From assembly GCA_964020155.1 (NCBI GenBank), contig OZ026563.1, positions 3,189,440 through 3,253,439 on the forward strand: a DNA stretch of 64,000 nucleotides. The letters run 5' to 3'. Of the stretch, positions 1 through 11,308 are shown one piece after another. The notes below the pieces were generated by a model that saw only the letters and a program-made list of their open reading frames with translations, did no database searches and was not told the DNA's origin. Position 1 is the stretch's first letter. Every line of letters begins with the position of its first letter. The stretch is from Chondrilla cf. caribensis. Taxonomy: Eukaryota; Porifera; Demospongiae; Chondrillida; Chondrillidae. The position numbers were made by a program, and so were the translations under genes.

Positions 1-39
1 GGAGGATAGAGTCAACCTTTACCATGATCCAGCATTAGC

Positions 40-300
40 ATAAATTGGCACCCACAACCACCTTTCCAGCAACCTTTCCAGCACCAGCAGGCACTTACAA
101 CCTTTCCAGCACCAGCAGGCACTTACAACCTTTCTAGCCCTAGTAGGCACTTACAACCTTTCTGACAACCTTTCGAACACCTATAGTCACTCATGACCTT
201 TCCAGCCTAGCAGGCACTTACAACCTTCCCAACACTATGCAATCATGACCTTTCCAGCACTTGTAGGCATTTACAACCTTTCCAGCACTAGTACAACTCG
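40..300. repeat. Degenerate minisatellite, ~28-bp unit
   Basis: Imperfect tandem copies of a unit built on 'cacttacaacctttccagca', with variable spacing. It lies downstream of QTRT2 exon 1 on the minus strand, so probably in its first intron. I see no gene in 1-1190; the rest of that stretch is plain AT-rich sequence. Confidence 0.75.
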
Positions 301-1190
301 CAGCATTAAATTATAAAGTAATATTGAATAGATAGAAGAATTCTCTTTTCCAGTATAATGCCCAACAGATGCAGTGGCCACCACATGGGACCCAGGTCCA
401 GCCACTGCATAGACCCAGCACAAGCTGCTAATGGTTGTGTTCAGTTTGTTTCTTTTCCTCATTACCAACACTACCCAAACCTATCAATGTCAAATCCTTC
501 TCTTATACACGTGTGTACAGTGCCAATAGAAAGAGAATAACTGTCACGTGTTGCAAAAACAAACAACAATATTTACATGTCTCTGGAGCATAACTAAGGT
601 CAAACATTCTTAGTAACGGTTTCTTGACGTTTTCAAGCCCCTATTCGGCACCATTTTTACAACACATAACAATATTCTGTTTCTTTTGGCTGGTGCTGTA
701 TGGTTATGGTTATGGAGATTTATTTAAACTGGGAAGGCCTTTAGCCAGAGGCTACTTCAGAAGGCTCCGGTAAATATCCTCCTCTCCCACACTCTGCCAA
801 CTACAATGCCACAGATTATTATTTCTTTGATACAACATGAGGCAGGTCATACAAGCCTGTGCTGCTGGAGCATCTGCCACCAAATGTCACCTTTTTGATC
901 CCTAATGGCATGTGCACTACCTATGTGCGATGAAGTGGGATAATGTGGAATGGTTGGAAAAAAATGAATAGGAATCTTCAATATTGAGATGTGACCACGC
1001 ACCTTCATATATTGAATTACCTATATATGCAGCTGACACTCGCATCATAGATAATAGAACTACGTAACCTATGCTAACATCAGCCCGCATCACTAGCTCA
1101 ATAGTATCCTAACTGAGTGATGAAGGTTTCAGTCAAAGTTACGTACTACATTTCACCCTTTCGCCCGTAACTTGTTACACTTTCACTCAC

Positions 1191-1405
1191 AACGTTGGAA
1201 GAGTAATATGGACTCCATGACTTTGCTTGTCCTCTCCGCGATCCTTTTCTAACAATTGCTGCAAAAAGTCTTGGGGTACATATGGTACGGCAGCGCCTCG
1301 TGTGTAAAGAAGGGAGCCAGGAGTTTCCAAGATGGCACCAGTTCTCGATATGAGCTTGCCACAACGAACACCGAAGCTACTAACTGATTCAAGAAAAAAC
1401 TCCAT
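1191..1405 (-). CDS. QTRT2: Queuine tRNA-ribosyltransferase accessory subunit 2, first exon only
   Basis: The 72-residue N-terminal piece matches the start of the QTRT2 (QTRTD1) family: a short beta-strand lead, 'CGKLISRTGAILETPG', then 'LLYTRGAAVPYVPQD', equivalent to the 'PGCLLYT..G..P' segment of the family. QTRT2 is the non-catalytic partner of QTRT1 in the heterodimer that swaps queuine into the wobble position of GUN tRNAs. The ATG begins at 1405. The exon ends at 1191 in front of a good donor (gtgagtg, 1190-1184), leaving phase 2. The remaining exons should lie to the left of the window. It is head to head with NELFE, with 139 bp between the two start codons. The identification rests on one exon. 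Confidence 0.7.
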
Positions 1406-1544
1406 TGTCTGTACAGTAGTTATAACTCCATAATTAGTCGCCTATTCAACTCAGGCGAATGATTCGTCGGCCATTTTGTAATCTATTACGCAATAACCCA
1501 CGTTCATTGGTTTATTGGATGTGCTAAACGAGTGATGTAGCATA
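1406..1544. promoter_or_regulatory. Bidirectional promoter QTRT2/NELFE
   Basis: Only 139 bp separate the diverging start codons. The interval holds an inverted CCAAT box ('attggtttattgg', near 1509-1521) and no recognisable TATA box. A shared promoter is inferred from the spacing. Confidence 0.5.
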
Positions 1545-4500
1545 ATGGTGAGATTTCCAGCGAATTTGACAGAAGAAGAAAAGAACCTGAAGAAAAAATA
1601 TCACAAATTGAGAGAGAAGGTTCCTTTTGAATCGGGGTTCCCGGTTGACTGTTTTTCCTCCATTTAATTATGCCTCAGATCGAAAGATCAAATGATTGTG
1701 TTTGAATGCAGGTTGACAAAGATTTTGGAGGGTAACTTCGCACTTGTCCGGAGAGAATTTTACTAATTGCATTTGATTTCCGTTCATATAACGCCTTATA
1801 TATCAATTCCTATGAATGATCTGTGATGCACCAAATAGATTCTCAATACACAGACAGGACAAGTGGTATGATTCATGTATAGGCTACTTGTGAATTGATA
1901 CCTGATAGGACTAATGGGGTGATACACGTGTAGACTATGTATTCATCCAATGTTTCTGGCATAGTTTCAAATACTGTGTTATCCATTGTCCAGCTCTGCA
2001 GTATGATGGCCTCCATTGAATCCCTCCTTTGTACTTTACTGTGTGTTTGTCTCTACATTCAGAGGGTACAGCTCAAGAAATTGGCAGAAAAGCAACGATC
2101 TTCTAATTCTCCTGCTCAGGCAAAGAGAGGTATTTGCGATGCTCACATAGCCCAGACTCATGTTAGCCTCCAATTTTGAAATTGGGACTTCACATTGGGG
2201 AAAGGGTCTGGTCTCATCACGTTACTATTTCTGTACTGCAGTATACAGATTGTCAGATTCATGTGTCCAATCAGATTGCACTACAATCTTCATGTACAAC
2301 TATACACTTGATGTACAGGTACACACTTGATGTACAGGTACACACTTGATGTACGGTTACACACTTGATGTACGGTTACACACTTGATGTACAGGTACAC
2401 ACTTGATGTACGGTTACACACTTGATGTACCGTTACACACTTGATGTACAGGTACACACTTGATGTACGGTTACACACTTGATGTACAGGTACACACTTG
2501 ATGTACAGGTACACACTTGATGTACCGTTACACACTTGATGTACAGGTACACACTTGATGTACGGTTACACACTTGATGTACAGGTACACACTTGATGTA
2601 CGGTTACACACTTGCCTACTTGGAATATAATCATTCTCTTGCTGAGTTGCTGGTGCCTATAATGCTGTAATTGAGAAATACTCATGTATGTGATTGTCAG
2701 CTCCTACCAGTGTGTGTCTGTGCACTTGTGAAATCCATGATTCTATGAATTCCACAAGTCTCCACTTTCCACAACAGAAGTACTTAATCCAAAAGATGCC
2801 AAAGAAGCAGCAAAGAAGCTGTTGTCTGAAGGAGTAAGTTGTAGACCTGTAATGCTAGAATTTTTGCTAGCATTGCAGGAATGTAAACAGTTACATAAGT
2901 TCCACTTGGGATGTCAGCTACGTATATGCATACGAAGTGTATATGTTATATCAACTTTAGGAAGGTTAGACAGGGAATTGATCCTTCGTAAAAGTGTCAA
3001 TAGTGAAGTATGTTTGATAAAGGATCTTCTGTGTTCCCTTCCTGTTGGTGATGTAGCACATATGTACATAATAACAGCTATCCTTGTTAGTGCTTCCTGA
3101 TCAATTGCTGACATCAATTAATCGTTTATCACACCTGGGGGTCTCAGGGTGTGGTAGGATATGCATCACTACAGGTCTCTCTGAAGTTGTCTGTGATTCA
3201 GGATACATACATAGTCACATATTTAGCTGGTGTTGACCTTTTATTGGACTTTACTAATCATCTCTGTGGGAATTCCTTTTGATTGTTTATTTCTATCCTA
3301 CTTCAAACACTTGTGTATAGAAATTGGCCATTAAAAAGACTGAAGTGAAGCGAAGTGGATTTAAACGTGTTGGTCAACAGGGAAACACAACAGAATCTCC
3401 TCCAGTCAAAAAAAGAGATGGTAAAGGCAGTGAATCCAGAATGAAAGGGTCAAAAGGGGAGGTATGTTCATGCTACATTTACCTACATATGTATGTGTGT
3501 GTTTATCTACTTACGTACATCAAATATGCAGCCATACTGTTATGTCTATGTACATATACAGTTCAGTGTGCATACATATCTGTGATGTCTTTGGTACACA
3601 CAACGTTGGACCTAACAGCAGTTTGGTAACCAGTTCACTGGGAGGGTCTTAGTTTTACACATTGCTACAGTAACCCTAACAGTCTATTACAGTACAGTGT
3701 TAAATGCAGTTCCTCATAGTACTGTATCAAGAGGTGACTGACTGGGACAGTAGTGGATGCACACTCTACCTTGATAACCATCTACAAAGCTTTATTCTGA
3801 ACCAAATGCAGTGGTTCAAATGTGGCCTAGTGTACTTACGTATGTAATCTTGAGATCTAATGCTTGTCTTGAACATTGGTGAAGGCAACACTACCATCTA
3901 CCGAGATGCGTTCCTTTTCCATCCACTGTGCCCACCTTTTGGTACTACCCTCCATGCACATACCTACATACCTGTTTTAGATCTGTTGCTGGTAAACTAC
4001 TACGTATGTACGTATGTACATACGTACGTAGTAGTTTATATAGTTAGTAGTTACATTATATGTAACATGTACGTATGTACATACGTACATGTTACATATA
4101 ATGTACATACATACTTACGTACGTACGTATGTACGTATATATACATATGTACATATAATGTTATCTTTGGAAAGTAATATGGATTGCCTCTGTGATATTT
4201 CATTTTAATTGAGTTGTGAGGTAAGGTCAGCTATGTGTCATGTCACCTTGGTGTATAATTAAATTTGTTTGTTAGAGAGTGCTCAGTGCCTTATTGGCTC
4301 AAAGGCTTCGATCTGCAGACTGGGCGGTGTAACCTGTTCAACATTTGCCACCTTTTTACGTTTTGATCAATTTCCATGTTCGTGACTGGTTCAAATGGTA
4401 GAATCCTCTGTTTGAGTTCTCCTTATTGGAGATATTCCCCCAGAGTCTGTATGTTTTCTTGTATTCTGCTCCTGTTCATTCTTGGCTTAACTTTCTTTAA

Positions 4501-7500
4501 TTTGTTGTAGTCAAAGAAGCAGAATGAGGAACCAGCAAAACCCAAGCCTAAACCAAAGCCTGTTGTTCTACCCGATCACTACAAGAAGACTTTTGTGAGG
4601 TCAACAGAACAGCAGAGTAAGTCCACCATTCCTATAACACTCCTCAGCACACCACTTCTTGGTGGAGTGCTCAATGGTGCATTATTTCTTGGTGTATCTC
4701 TTGTTGATGCTTCACTCCTGGGGGGAACATTTTCGGTGTAGCACTTACGTACGTACGTACTTACAGTACATGTATATTTTTATACATATTACATATGTAT
4801 ACGTGAATAGTACAGTCAGACCTCTTTACAGTATCACCATTTACCATTGTAACTGGTGGGCTGTTGTAGCCAATACAATACATCTATCTCCACAAGACTG
4901 TCCTTGTAAAAGTTAAATTGCTGTAGTAAAGAAGTTTGACCATGTGTTATTATGTGATATGTAATATGTACTCTCATACACAAATCATATGCATGGGTAC
5001 ATGTACAGCTACGCAATCATGGTTTGCTTATTGATTCACCATGATATGTAATAGATAAACCACAAAGTGCCATGGTTTATGTGTTTAGCTAACGTTCCCA
5101 TGTTTCCTGCTTTTAAAGGCTGTTTATGGGTATCTGTCAATGTCTGGGAATGGGTGTTGATTGAAATCATCAATCAACCCGAACTTCTGTCTCCAGACTC
5201 AACAGTTATTACATGGTGTTTCCAATAATACATAATAGTTGATTGGATCAGTGTAATGTGTATTTCAAATTGGAAACTCCGTAATAACATCAGTTAATAA
5301 ACCTTACTCTTTATGTTCTATCACTTCTTGTGTTAAACATTGTTTGGTGAACACCATAGAGCGTACAGAACTTAGTTGTTTGTGGCCTGATTGCATACCT
5401 GCATACATACTATAGTGTATATCTGCACACAGGCCACATTCCTAAAAGCCGTGATAAACCTCAGGCTATCACACAACCAGAACCACCTCAAGAGGAAAGT
5501 CGAATGGTATGTCGGTGTGCACAAGTGTGTATCGACTGTCTGATGATGTACGTACGTACGTATCTTACCACATCACTGTACATAGTCAATTTCATGTCAA
5601 TTACGTACATGTTGTATACATGTAAACAGCGATCAGTCAATGACGCTTCTCTGTTTATAAGAAGTACGTGTGTACGACTGTTTTTCGATGTACGTACATG
5701 TCCATACAGCATTTGTGTTCCTGTTTACATACACACACAATACAGTACCATAGATATTCTATTATGTTTCAACATGTGAATGTATGTACATTACGTATGT
5801 AGTGGATTCATACATACGTATGTATTCTTCGATAGGATCAGACCATATGTGTAGTAGCACAGTCCATGGTGACAGAAGACATTCTAAATAGAGGTTTGAA
5901 GAGGTTCAATGGTAATAAGGATGTGGTGATCACGTTGGATGAATCAAAGAAGAAAGGCTTTGTTACTTTCCACTCAAAATCATGTGCTGACAAGGCACAA
6001 CAGGAAGTGAGTTGTGTGTACATGTAAGTATGCAGTCTTGTAACCAGACCCTCATACTTAGCTGGCCAATCACCACTGTACATACGTACGTATTTCACTA
6101 CCACTTGTCATCACGTGGCAGCTGGTTGACTTAGGGTTTTAGCACTTGTGTATATAAGACAAAGTTGTACCTGCTGTTACTGTACATATTATGGTACAGA
6201 AGGTCTGGGTGGGATGTGGGGTCATGTGTGCAATGTGGAAAAGAGAGCCATCAAGTTTTCAAGGAGCACTATTTCCATGTATTTTGGTGGGTCAGACTGT
6301 GAATGTCAAAAATGCAATCCCTGCATAATTGACACTCATTCGAGAACATGTGACATGAAGTTCAAGATCAATGAAAATTATGTTTGGGAAATCATGGAGA
6401 AGCTAGTCTTAAAATTGCTTCCCCTGAAATATAAACACCGTACAGTACATTTATGTGTGTACATGTAAATTGTTTACAGATTACAAATGTTTACAGTGAT
6501 TGATGCTCTTATTGCCTCTGGTGCATAAGTTATTAAATGTGCTGCACAATGATTGTTATACATATATTTGCCTGCAATTTAGCGTAGCAGCAAATATTCT
6601 GCATATGTGCGTATGGTAACATGTTTGCAATATTATCTCTACTATAATAATTATTTTTTTAGTATTGTTTCTTAAAACCTGTTGTTGTTGTTGTGTGCTG
6701 TATGTTTTCATGTTATCTCTGTCTGTAACAATTATTTGGACAGTAATGTTATGTAAACAAGCCATACAAATGTTCACACTACAGACACTATTCTGTGTTT
6801 ATGCATACCAGTTCATCCATCTTCCCTTGCAATGTAAGAGTAACTCACATACGTACGCATGTACCTTATGACATGTCTGTGTATACTGCATTGTATTACT
6901 CTACTCTGTTGTATTGCATTTTTGCAGATGAATGACGGTCGTATCTCAGCCATAGATATTAAGGTGAGTAAGGCGGGACCAGAAAATGGCTACGTTGAGC
7001 TGCCTTCTGAATTGGAGAGTGTACCGTGGGTGAAACAAGGTATGTTCTTACTGTAAATGTACACATATTCCATTTTCAGCCTGTAAATGTATGATACTAT
7101 TCTTGCAATAAACTACTGTACATGAATCCTTCACTTCTTGATGATTGTGATCAGTAAGTAAATGAAATGTTATTAACACATCCTACTATTGCCATGTGCA
7201 CAAAAGTGTGTAGAGTTTATTCCATATCCAAACCTACATACATACGTACGTACATACGTATGTAAGTACAAATTGTCTTAACTACCTTCAATCTGCACAT
7301 ATCTAATCTAATCAGTCTAATCACATTGTCTCATCTTCAATTCTAGATAACTATAATTATAGAAGCAGGTGTGTACAGTATATAGTAGTTAAGAAACTTC
7401 TAATGGAATTCAACCTGCTAAGAAGAATTGGGAATGGCTGGTTGCTGTGGTGGCTTGTGGCTCAGTGTTTATGACATCTTCAGCCAGACACCTTGGGTTT

Positions 7501-8308
7501 GAGTCCCTCAGCTGCTGTTTTTATCCCTTTTCTCCTTTCCTTCTCAGCAGGTTGAATTCCATTGAACGATAATATAATTATTATGTAAGTATGTACGTAC
7601 ATATGTACGTATGTCCTTGATATGAAGACATGGACCTTATTTCATAGCCTCCATCCCCTCTCATTGGTTCATGTGTTGAGAATGTATATATTTCTTGAGT
7701 GATGTACTGAAATCAGTGTTACTCTGTACGTGCATTGCTGTGAATGTTTTATTGTATAAAGTTCCTGTATGTATTATGTACTATTGCTTGTTTCTTTCTT
7801 CATCAGCTGCTAGTAAAGACTCCCACTCATCAGGAGGTACGATGACATACATGTGCACTTGTAACCCCATTAATATCAGTTTATGTGCACACATGTACAG
7901 GTATATACCCCGTACATGTGTTCTGTGTAGGGTCTCGTGTCTCTATAGGCACCTGTATGGGTGGTAGTATGAGATCAATACTGTCAGGTTGAGATACAGA
8001 ACCAGACAACCTGAACTCTAGCCCTGGTTACCTACCTATGTAGATAGTGACTTGTACTTTAGGATAGAGCCAAACATAATGCACAAGACCTAAACCTTCA
8101 AATTTTGAATGTTTCTAAAATTTTAGAAACACATCATCACAGCATGTTTAGGGAGGCAGGTTTAATATTTGTGGGATATCCCCATCTGCTTGGCTCTCGG
8201 CCTACATACGTAATTAGTGTTGTCTGCTATGTTCCAGGTCATAAGAGGTCAAGACCAGCAGTGAAATATTATGATTTAGATGACACATCCAAGGATGAAA
8301 TATATTAA
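1545..8308 (+). CDS. NELFE: Negative elongation factor E (NELF-E), 10 exons
   Basis: NELF-E is the RNA-binding subunit of the NELF complex, which with DSIF holds RNA polymerase II in promoter-proximal pausing. Exons: 1545-1619, 2063-2129, 2778-2833, 3321-3461, 4511-4616, 5433-5506, 5836-6006, 6928-7039, 7807-7836, 8238-8308; phases are consistent throughout. The N-terminus 'LTEEEKNLKKKYHKLREK' matches the family start. 'AIKKTEVKRSGFKR' matches the conserved segment after it. A basic linker leads to an RRM (exons 7-8; 'TICVVAQSM', RNP1-like 'KKGFVTFHS'). The C-terminus 'KYYDLDDTSKDEIY' matches the conserved tail. The arginine/aspartate repeat of vertebrate NELF-E is absent, giving a shorter protein of about 290 residues. 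The exon 1 donor (gttcct) is weak and is the least certain junction. Introns carry minisatellites, TACGTA repeats and a tRNA-like inverted-repeat element. Confidence 0.88.
2300..2612. repeat. 19-bp minisatellite, about 16 copies
   Basis: Tandem array of 'cacttgatgtacaggtaca', with a second unit type reading acggtt or accgtt in place of acaggt. The two types alternate irregularly. It lies in NELFE intron 2. The antisense open frame over it is only a translation of the repeat. Confidence 0.92.
3990..4155. repeat. TACGTA/GTAC palindromic repeat cluster
   Basis: Dense self-complementary tetranucleotide repeat (tacgtatgtacatacgtac type) in NELFE intron 4. It contains a near-palindrome at about 3997-4038 and a perfect 54-bp palindrome at 4052-4105. 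The same repeat type recurs across the window (for example 4746-4765, 5548-5563, 7239-7268, 53170-53200, 54472-54496, 60080-60205, 61456-61485). Confidence 0.85.
7402..7563. repeat. Inverted-repeat element with a tRNA-promoter-like core
   Basis: 24-bp arms at 7402-7425 and 7540-7563 are reverse complements with one mismatch. Between them lie an A-box-like 'tggctcagtg' (near 7459) and a B-box-like 'gggtttgagtccc' (near 7495), at tRNA-like spacing, followed by a pyrimidine run. This could be a tRNA-derived SINE inside an inverted-repeat element. It does not look like a functional tRNA because no acceptor stem is evident. It sits in NELFE intron 8. Confidence 0.5.
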
Positions 8309-8604
8309 TTTTTATAGAGAACTTGCTATTTTTATTCTTTGATCTTATTAACATCTGTGTTTGGTTTGTTATGCAAATGTTCATGTACAATGAGTGTGGA
8401 TACCCACGTGTACTGCGAGTGTTGAGAATTTACAGACTACTTGGATCTGTTTGCTATTATGACACATAAATATAACATCATGATTTATGCGTTAATTTCA
8501 TGGAACATTCTTAATTTTAAAATTAATAGTGCTTATAAATACATACTATGATATATTATAATATTATAGCTATTCGTAATTATATCTAGATATGGAAGTA
8601 TATA

Positions 8605-8770
8605 CAGTGGAACCTCTGAAATGTGGAAACCTCTAGATCTGTAACGAGGACACCATTCTGTGTCCCAGTGTAGTACGTGTATATATAAACTGACCTCTGA
8701 ATTGAGGAAACCTCTGTACTAAGGAATAAAATTAAGGTCTCAAAGTGTCCTTAATGGAGAGGTTCCACTG
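8605..8770. mobile_element. MITE family 1 (CAGTGGAACCTCT), copy a
   Basis: 166-bp element with terminal inverted repeats cagtggaacctct/agaggttccactg and TA on both sides, as expected for a Tc1/mariner/pogo-type non-autonomous element. Other copies lie at 13209, 18133 and 46799. It lies in the roughly 600-bp spacer between NELFE and the C2orf69 homologue, which otherwise shows nothing. Confidence 0.85.
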
Positions 8771-8904
8771 TATACTAACATACCAGCTGCTCACTAGTTT
8801 CGGATAAAATGTATACAATACATGATGATGTCATACGATTTGTGAATCCATAGACACTATACTACGGTGAATCTAATACTGTAGACTAATAGGCTAATTT
8901 TTAA

Positions 8905-10331
8905 ATGGCCGCCAAAGATGCACCAACCGCTTTACGTTCTTTACAACTCCAAGACTTGTCGTCCGCCCCGTGCAATGTTCTATTTCATCCGCCAGCGAGT
9001 GAATGGAAGAGGAATCTAATATTCTTCCCAGGTGATTCTCAGGTAAGTACAGTATTGATAATGCGTATCTTTCTGCATATGAAGCTTGTTATAAAGGATT
9101 CAAGCACATTGCGGACGCTCTGTTTTCCACACTGTAAGTTCTATATACGGATGAGTTCCAAATTTACCCTCTACATCGGTGGAGATGATTAGTAGCTTTT
9201 GCAACCAAGGTACACTACAGTATACTTGTTCTTTAATATCAATGGATTTCATGTAGCCGAACATTCTCACTCATCTGGACCAACCTTGGTTCCAAACTGT
9301 TCAGATATGAGAGGGTCCACTTTATGTCATCATGTAGACTACAGTTGACAGTATTGGAGTAGCAAACATTGAGTAACTTTGCCAGGACTTTGCTTCTTCA
9401 CATGATAAGTATACAACTTTTTGTTTTATGAGTCATATGGTTAATCAAGGACTATTGAGTTTCTATGTCATATTGAAGTATTTTTACTGTTCTTTTTTGA
9501 TCATAGAACATCAAGAACATAATGGAAGCAAAATACAGTGAGACAAAGGCATACAGCCAGTGGTGTTACGAGAACACTGCCACTATATTGAGTGACAAAT
9601 TCAAAGATGCCGGAATATGGATGATGACTCCTTCACGCATGTTAAGAAATATCTTTAGCTGTTATAGTCAATTTGTACAGTCTTCCTTAGTCGGTGTTCC
9701 ATTTTACAAGGGATCTTATGGTGGCATGCCTAATCTTCAGCATCTGTTAGTTAAGGCTATAAGCTGCATACATAATATTGGACTCCATGAAGCCACTTTA
9801 GAGGGGAGATCAATAGAGACTATCGCCCATCTACCAGTGGTGTTAGTGGGGTTTAGTAAAGGCTGTGTCGTGCTGAACCAATTCTTGTACGAGATGATGT
9901 ATTTTATGCGAGGAGAAGATTTATCTTGTTCGGGAGAATGCGAGGTTTCAGACGACTCAACGCATACTTGCAAACACAGTTTCCTTAAGCAGCATACACG
10001 TGGCGAGAAAGCAATGGAGGATGTCAACCTGTTCATCAAGGGTATAACAGACATGTTCTGGTTGGATTCTGGTCACTCTGGGGCTGTTGGAGCATGGGTG
10101 AACAACGGGGCACTGCTTGAGAACTTGGTAGCTACCAAAATCAGAATTCATGTACATGTGACTCCCTATCAGGTGCATTGTCCTAGCCGACCATGGATCG
10201 GGGAAGAAGAGCGATATTTTGTTGACACTCTAAAACAGCTAAATATAGATGTTACAGAACAGTTGCATTTTGAAGATAAAGAATCTTCCCTTGAAAATCA
10301 CTTCAAGGTTTTAGAGGAACTCAACAATTAA
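8905..10331 (+). CDS. C2orf69: C2orf69-family alpha/beta-hydrolase-like protein, 2 exons
   Basis: Exons 8905-9042 and 9507-10331, joined in phase 0 (gtaagt donor), give about 320 residues. Family landmarks appear in order: 'IFFPGDSQ' before the junction; 'YSQWCYENTATILSDKF'; the nucleophile-elbow-like 'LVGFSKGCVVLNQ' (G-x-S-x-G) near residue 155; 'MFWLDSGHSG'; 'HVHVTPYQV'; 'WIGEEERYFVDTL'; and C-terminal 'ENHFKVLEEL'. Human C2orf69 is a mitochondrial protein needed for normal respiration, and its loss causes a fatal syndrome. The Ser of GFSKG suggests a hydrolase fold, but no substrate is established. A second ATG in exon 2 (9522) could serve a shorter form. Confident homologue. Confidence 0.88.
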
Positions 10332-10774
10332 ATTTAAGTGTGTTCAGTAGTGTTTCCTCTAAAATTACATTGTCAGTGTATTTTCTTTGAGATGTAATGA
10401 ACCCCTTCTTTGTCTCCCAATTACATGACTATGAAAAATTATTATTATTGATGTTAATTTATGCATCACAATCACTATGGATACTGAATATTTGTAGAAT
10501 GTCCTCACTATTATAATGTGTACAGTTTATACATGTTAGCCTGCATAGTAATGTTCTGTTGTGAGTACATAAAATAATATGAACTCAATATTAATTATTA
10601 ATTAAATTGCAATAGTCATAATATTATGTATGTAATACAGTATATGTACATATAATAATATATTATTATATTATAATATTGCAGGTACAGATGTATGTAT
10701 AATTTTACATAGACAGTGCATGAATCACATTTATATAATTATCCACTACAGCTTGATCATCTGCCTAACGTTAA

Positions 10775-10915
10775 CCTTCACTCCGCCGCAATTTCCTGGT
10801 ACCAATATAATGTATGTACAAGTAGTAATGAATATCCAGTTAATCCGCCAAACTCATTAATCCACCATAATATTATTCTTTGAAAACATTGTGGTGGATT
10901 AATGAGTATCCACTG
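10775..10915. mobile_element. Foldback/MITE family 4 (CAGTGGATACTCATTAATCC)
   Basis: The right end reads tggtggattaatgagtatccactg. An internal complementary arm, 'ctcattaatccacca', lies at 10853-10867. A related copy is at 61485-61640, and partial pieces lie near 27108-27180 and 40652. It lies in the convergent spacer between C2orf69 and the fucosidase gene (10332-11308), which is otherwise AT-rich with no gene. Confidence 0.6.
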
Positions 10916-11308
10916 TAGCATAACATTATTATCAGTTGCCAATATTATCATGATCAATACAATTACTAAATAATTACACAACACTATATTATATACGTAC
11001 ACGCACTGTATCATACACTACGTATCCAAAAACACTATATAATTACATAATTCTTTAGCAATATACAGTTTGTGTTATCAAAAAAAACATAATTATTGTA
11101 ATGTACGTACATATACACAGTGTACAATTACTACCCATATGTCAGCCTGTTTCTACATAATACCAGTATGCGTGCATGTGTTTACACCATGCATGCTGCA
11201 CATGTATATATATACATGTAGTCATAATGTACAATAGCATCCAAAATAAATTCTTATGATGTTCAACATACACGTCAGTGTACATTTACTGCACACGTCT
11301 GTCTGTTT

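Noticed and set aside
2290..2535. Minus-strand frame with repeated 'CNRTSSVYLYIKCV'
   Set aside because: It is the 19-bp minisatellite read in frame, not a protein.
2300..2612. CRISPR-like array
   Set aside because: Units are contiguous with no unique spacers, and the genome is eukaryotic.
6148..6468. 106-codon frame with several Cys in a NELFE intron
   Set aside because: It has no family resemblance and lies within the NELFE intron between exons that join in phase.
7450..7515. Functional tRNA gene
   Set aside because: A- and B-box-like motifs are present, but no acceptor stem or anticodon arm can be drawn.
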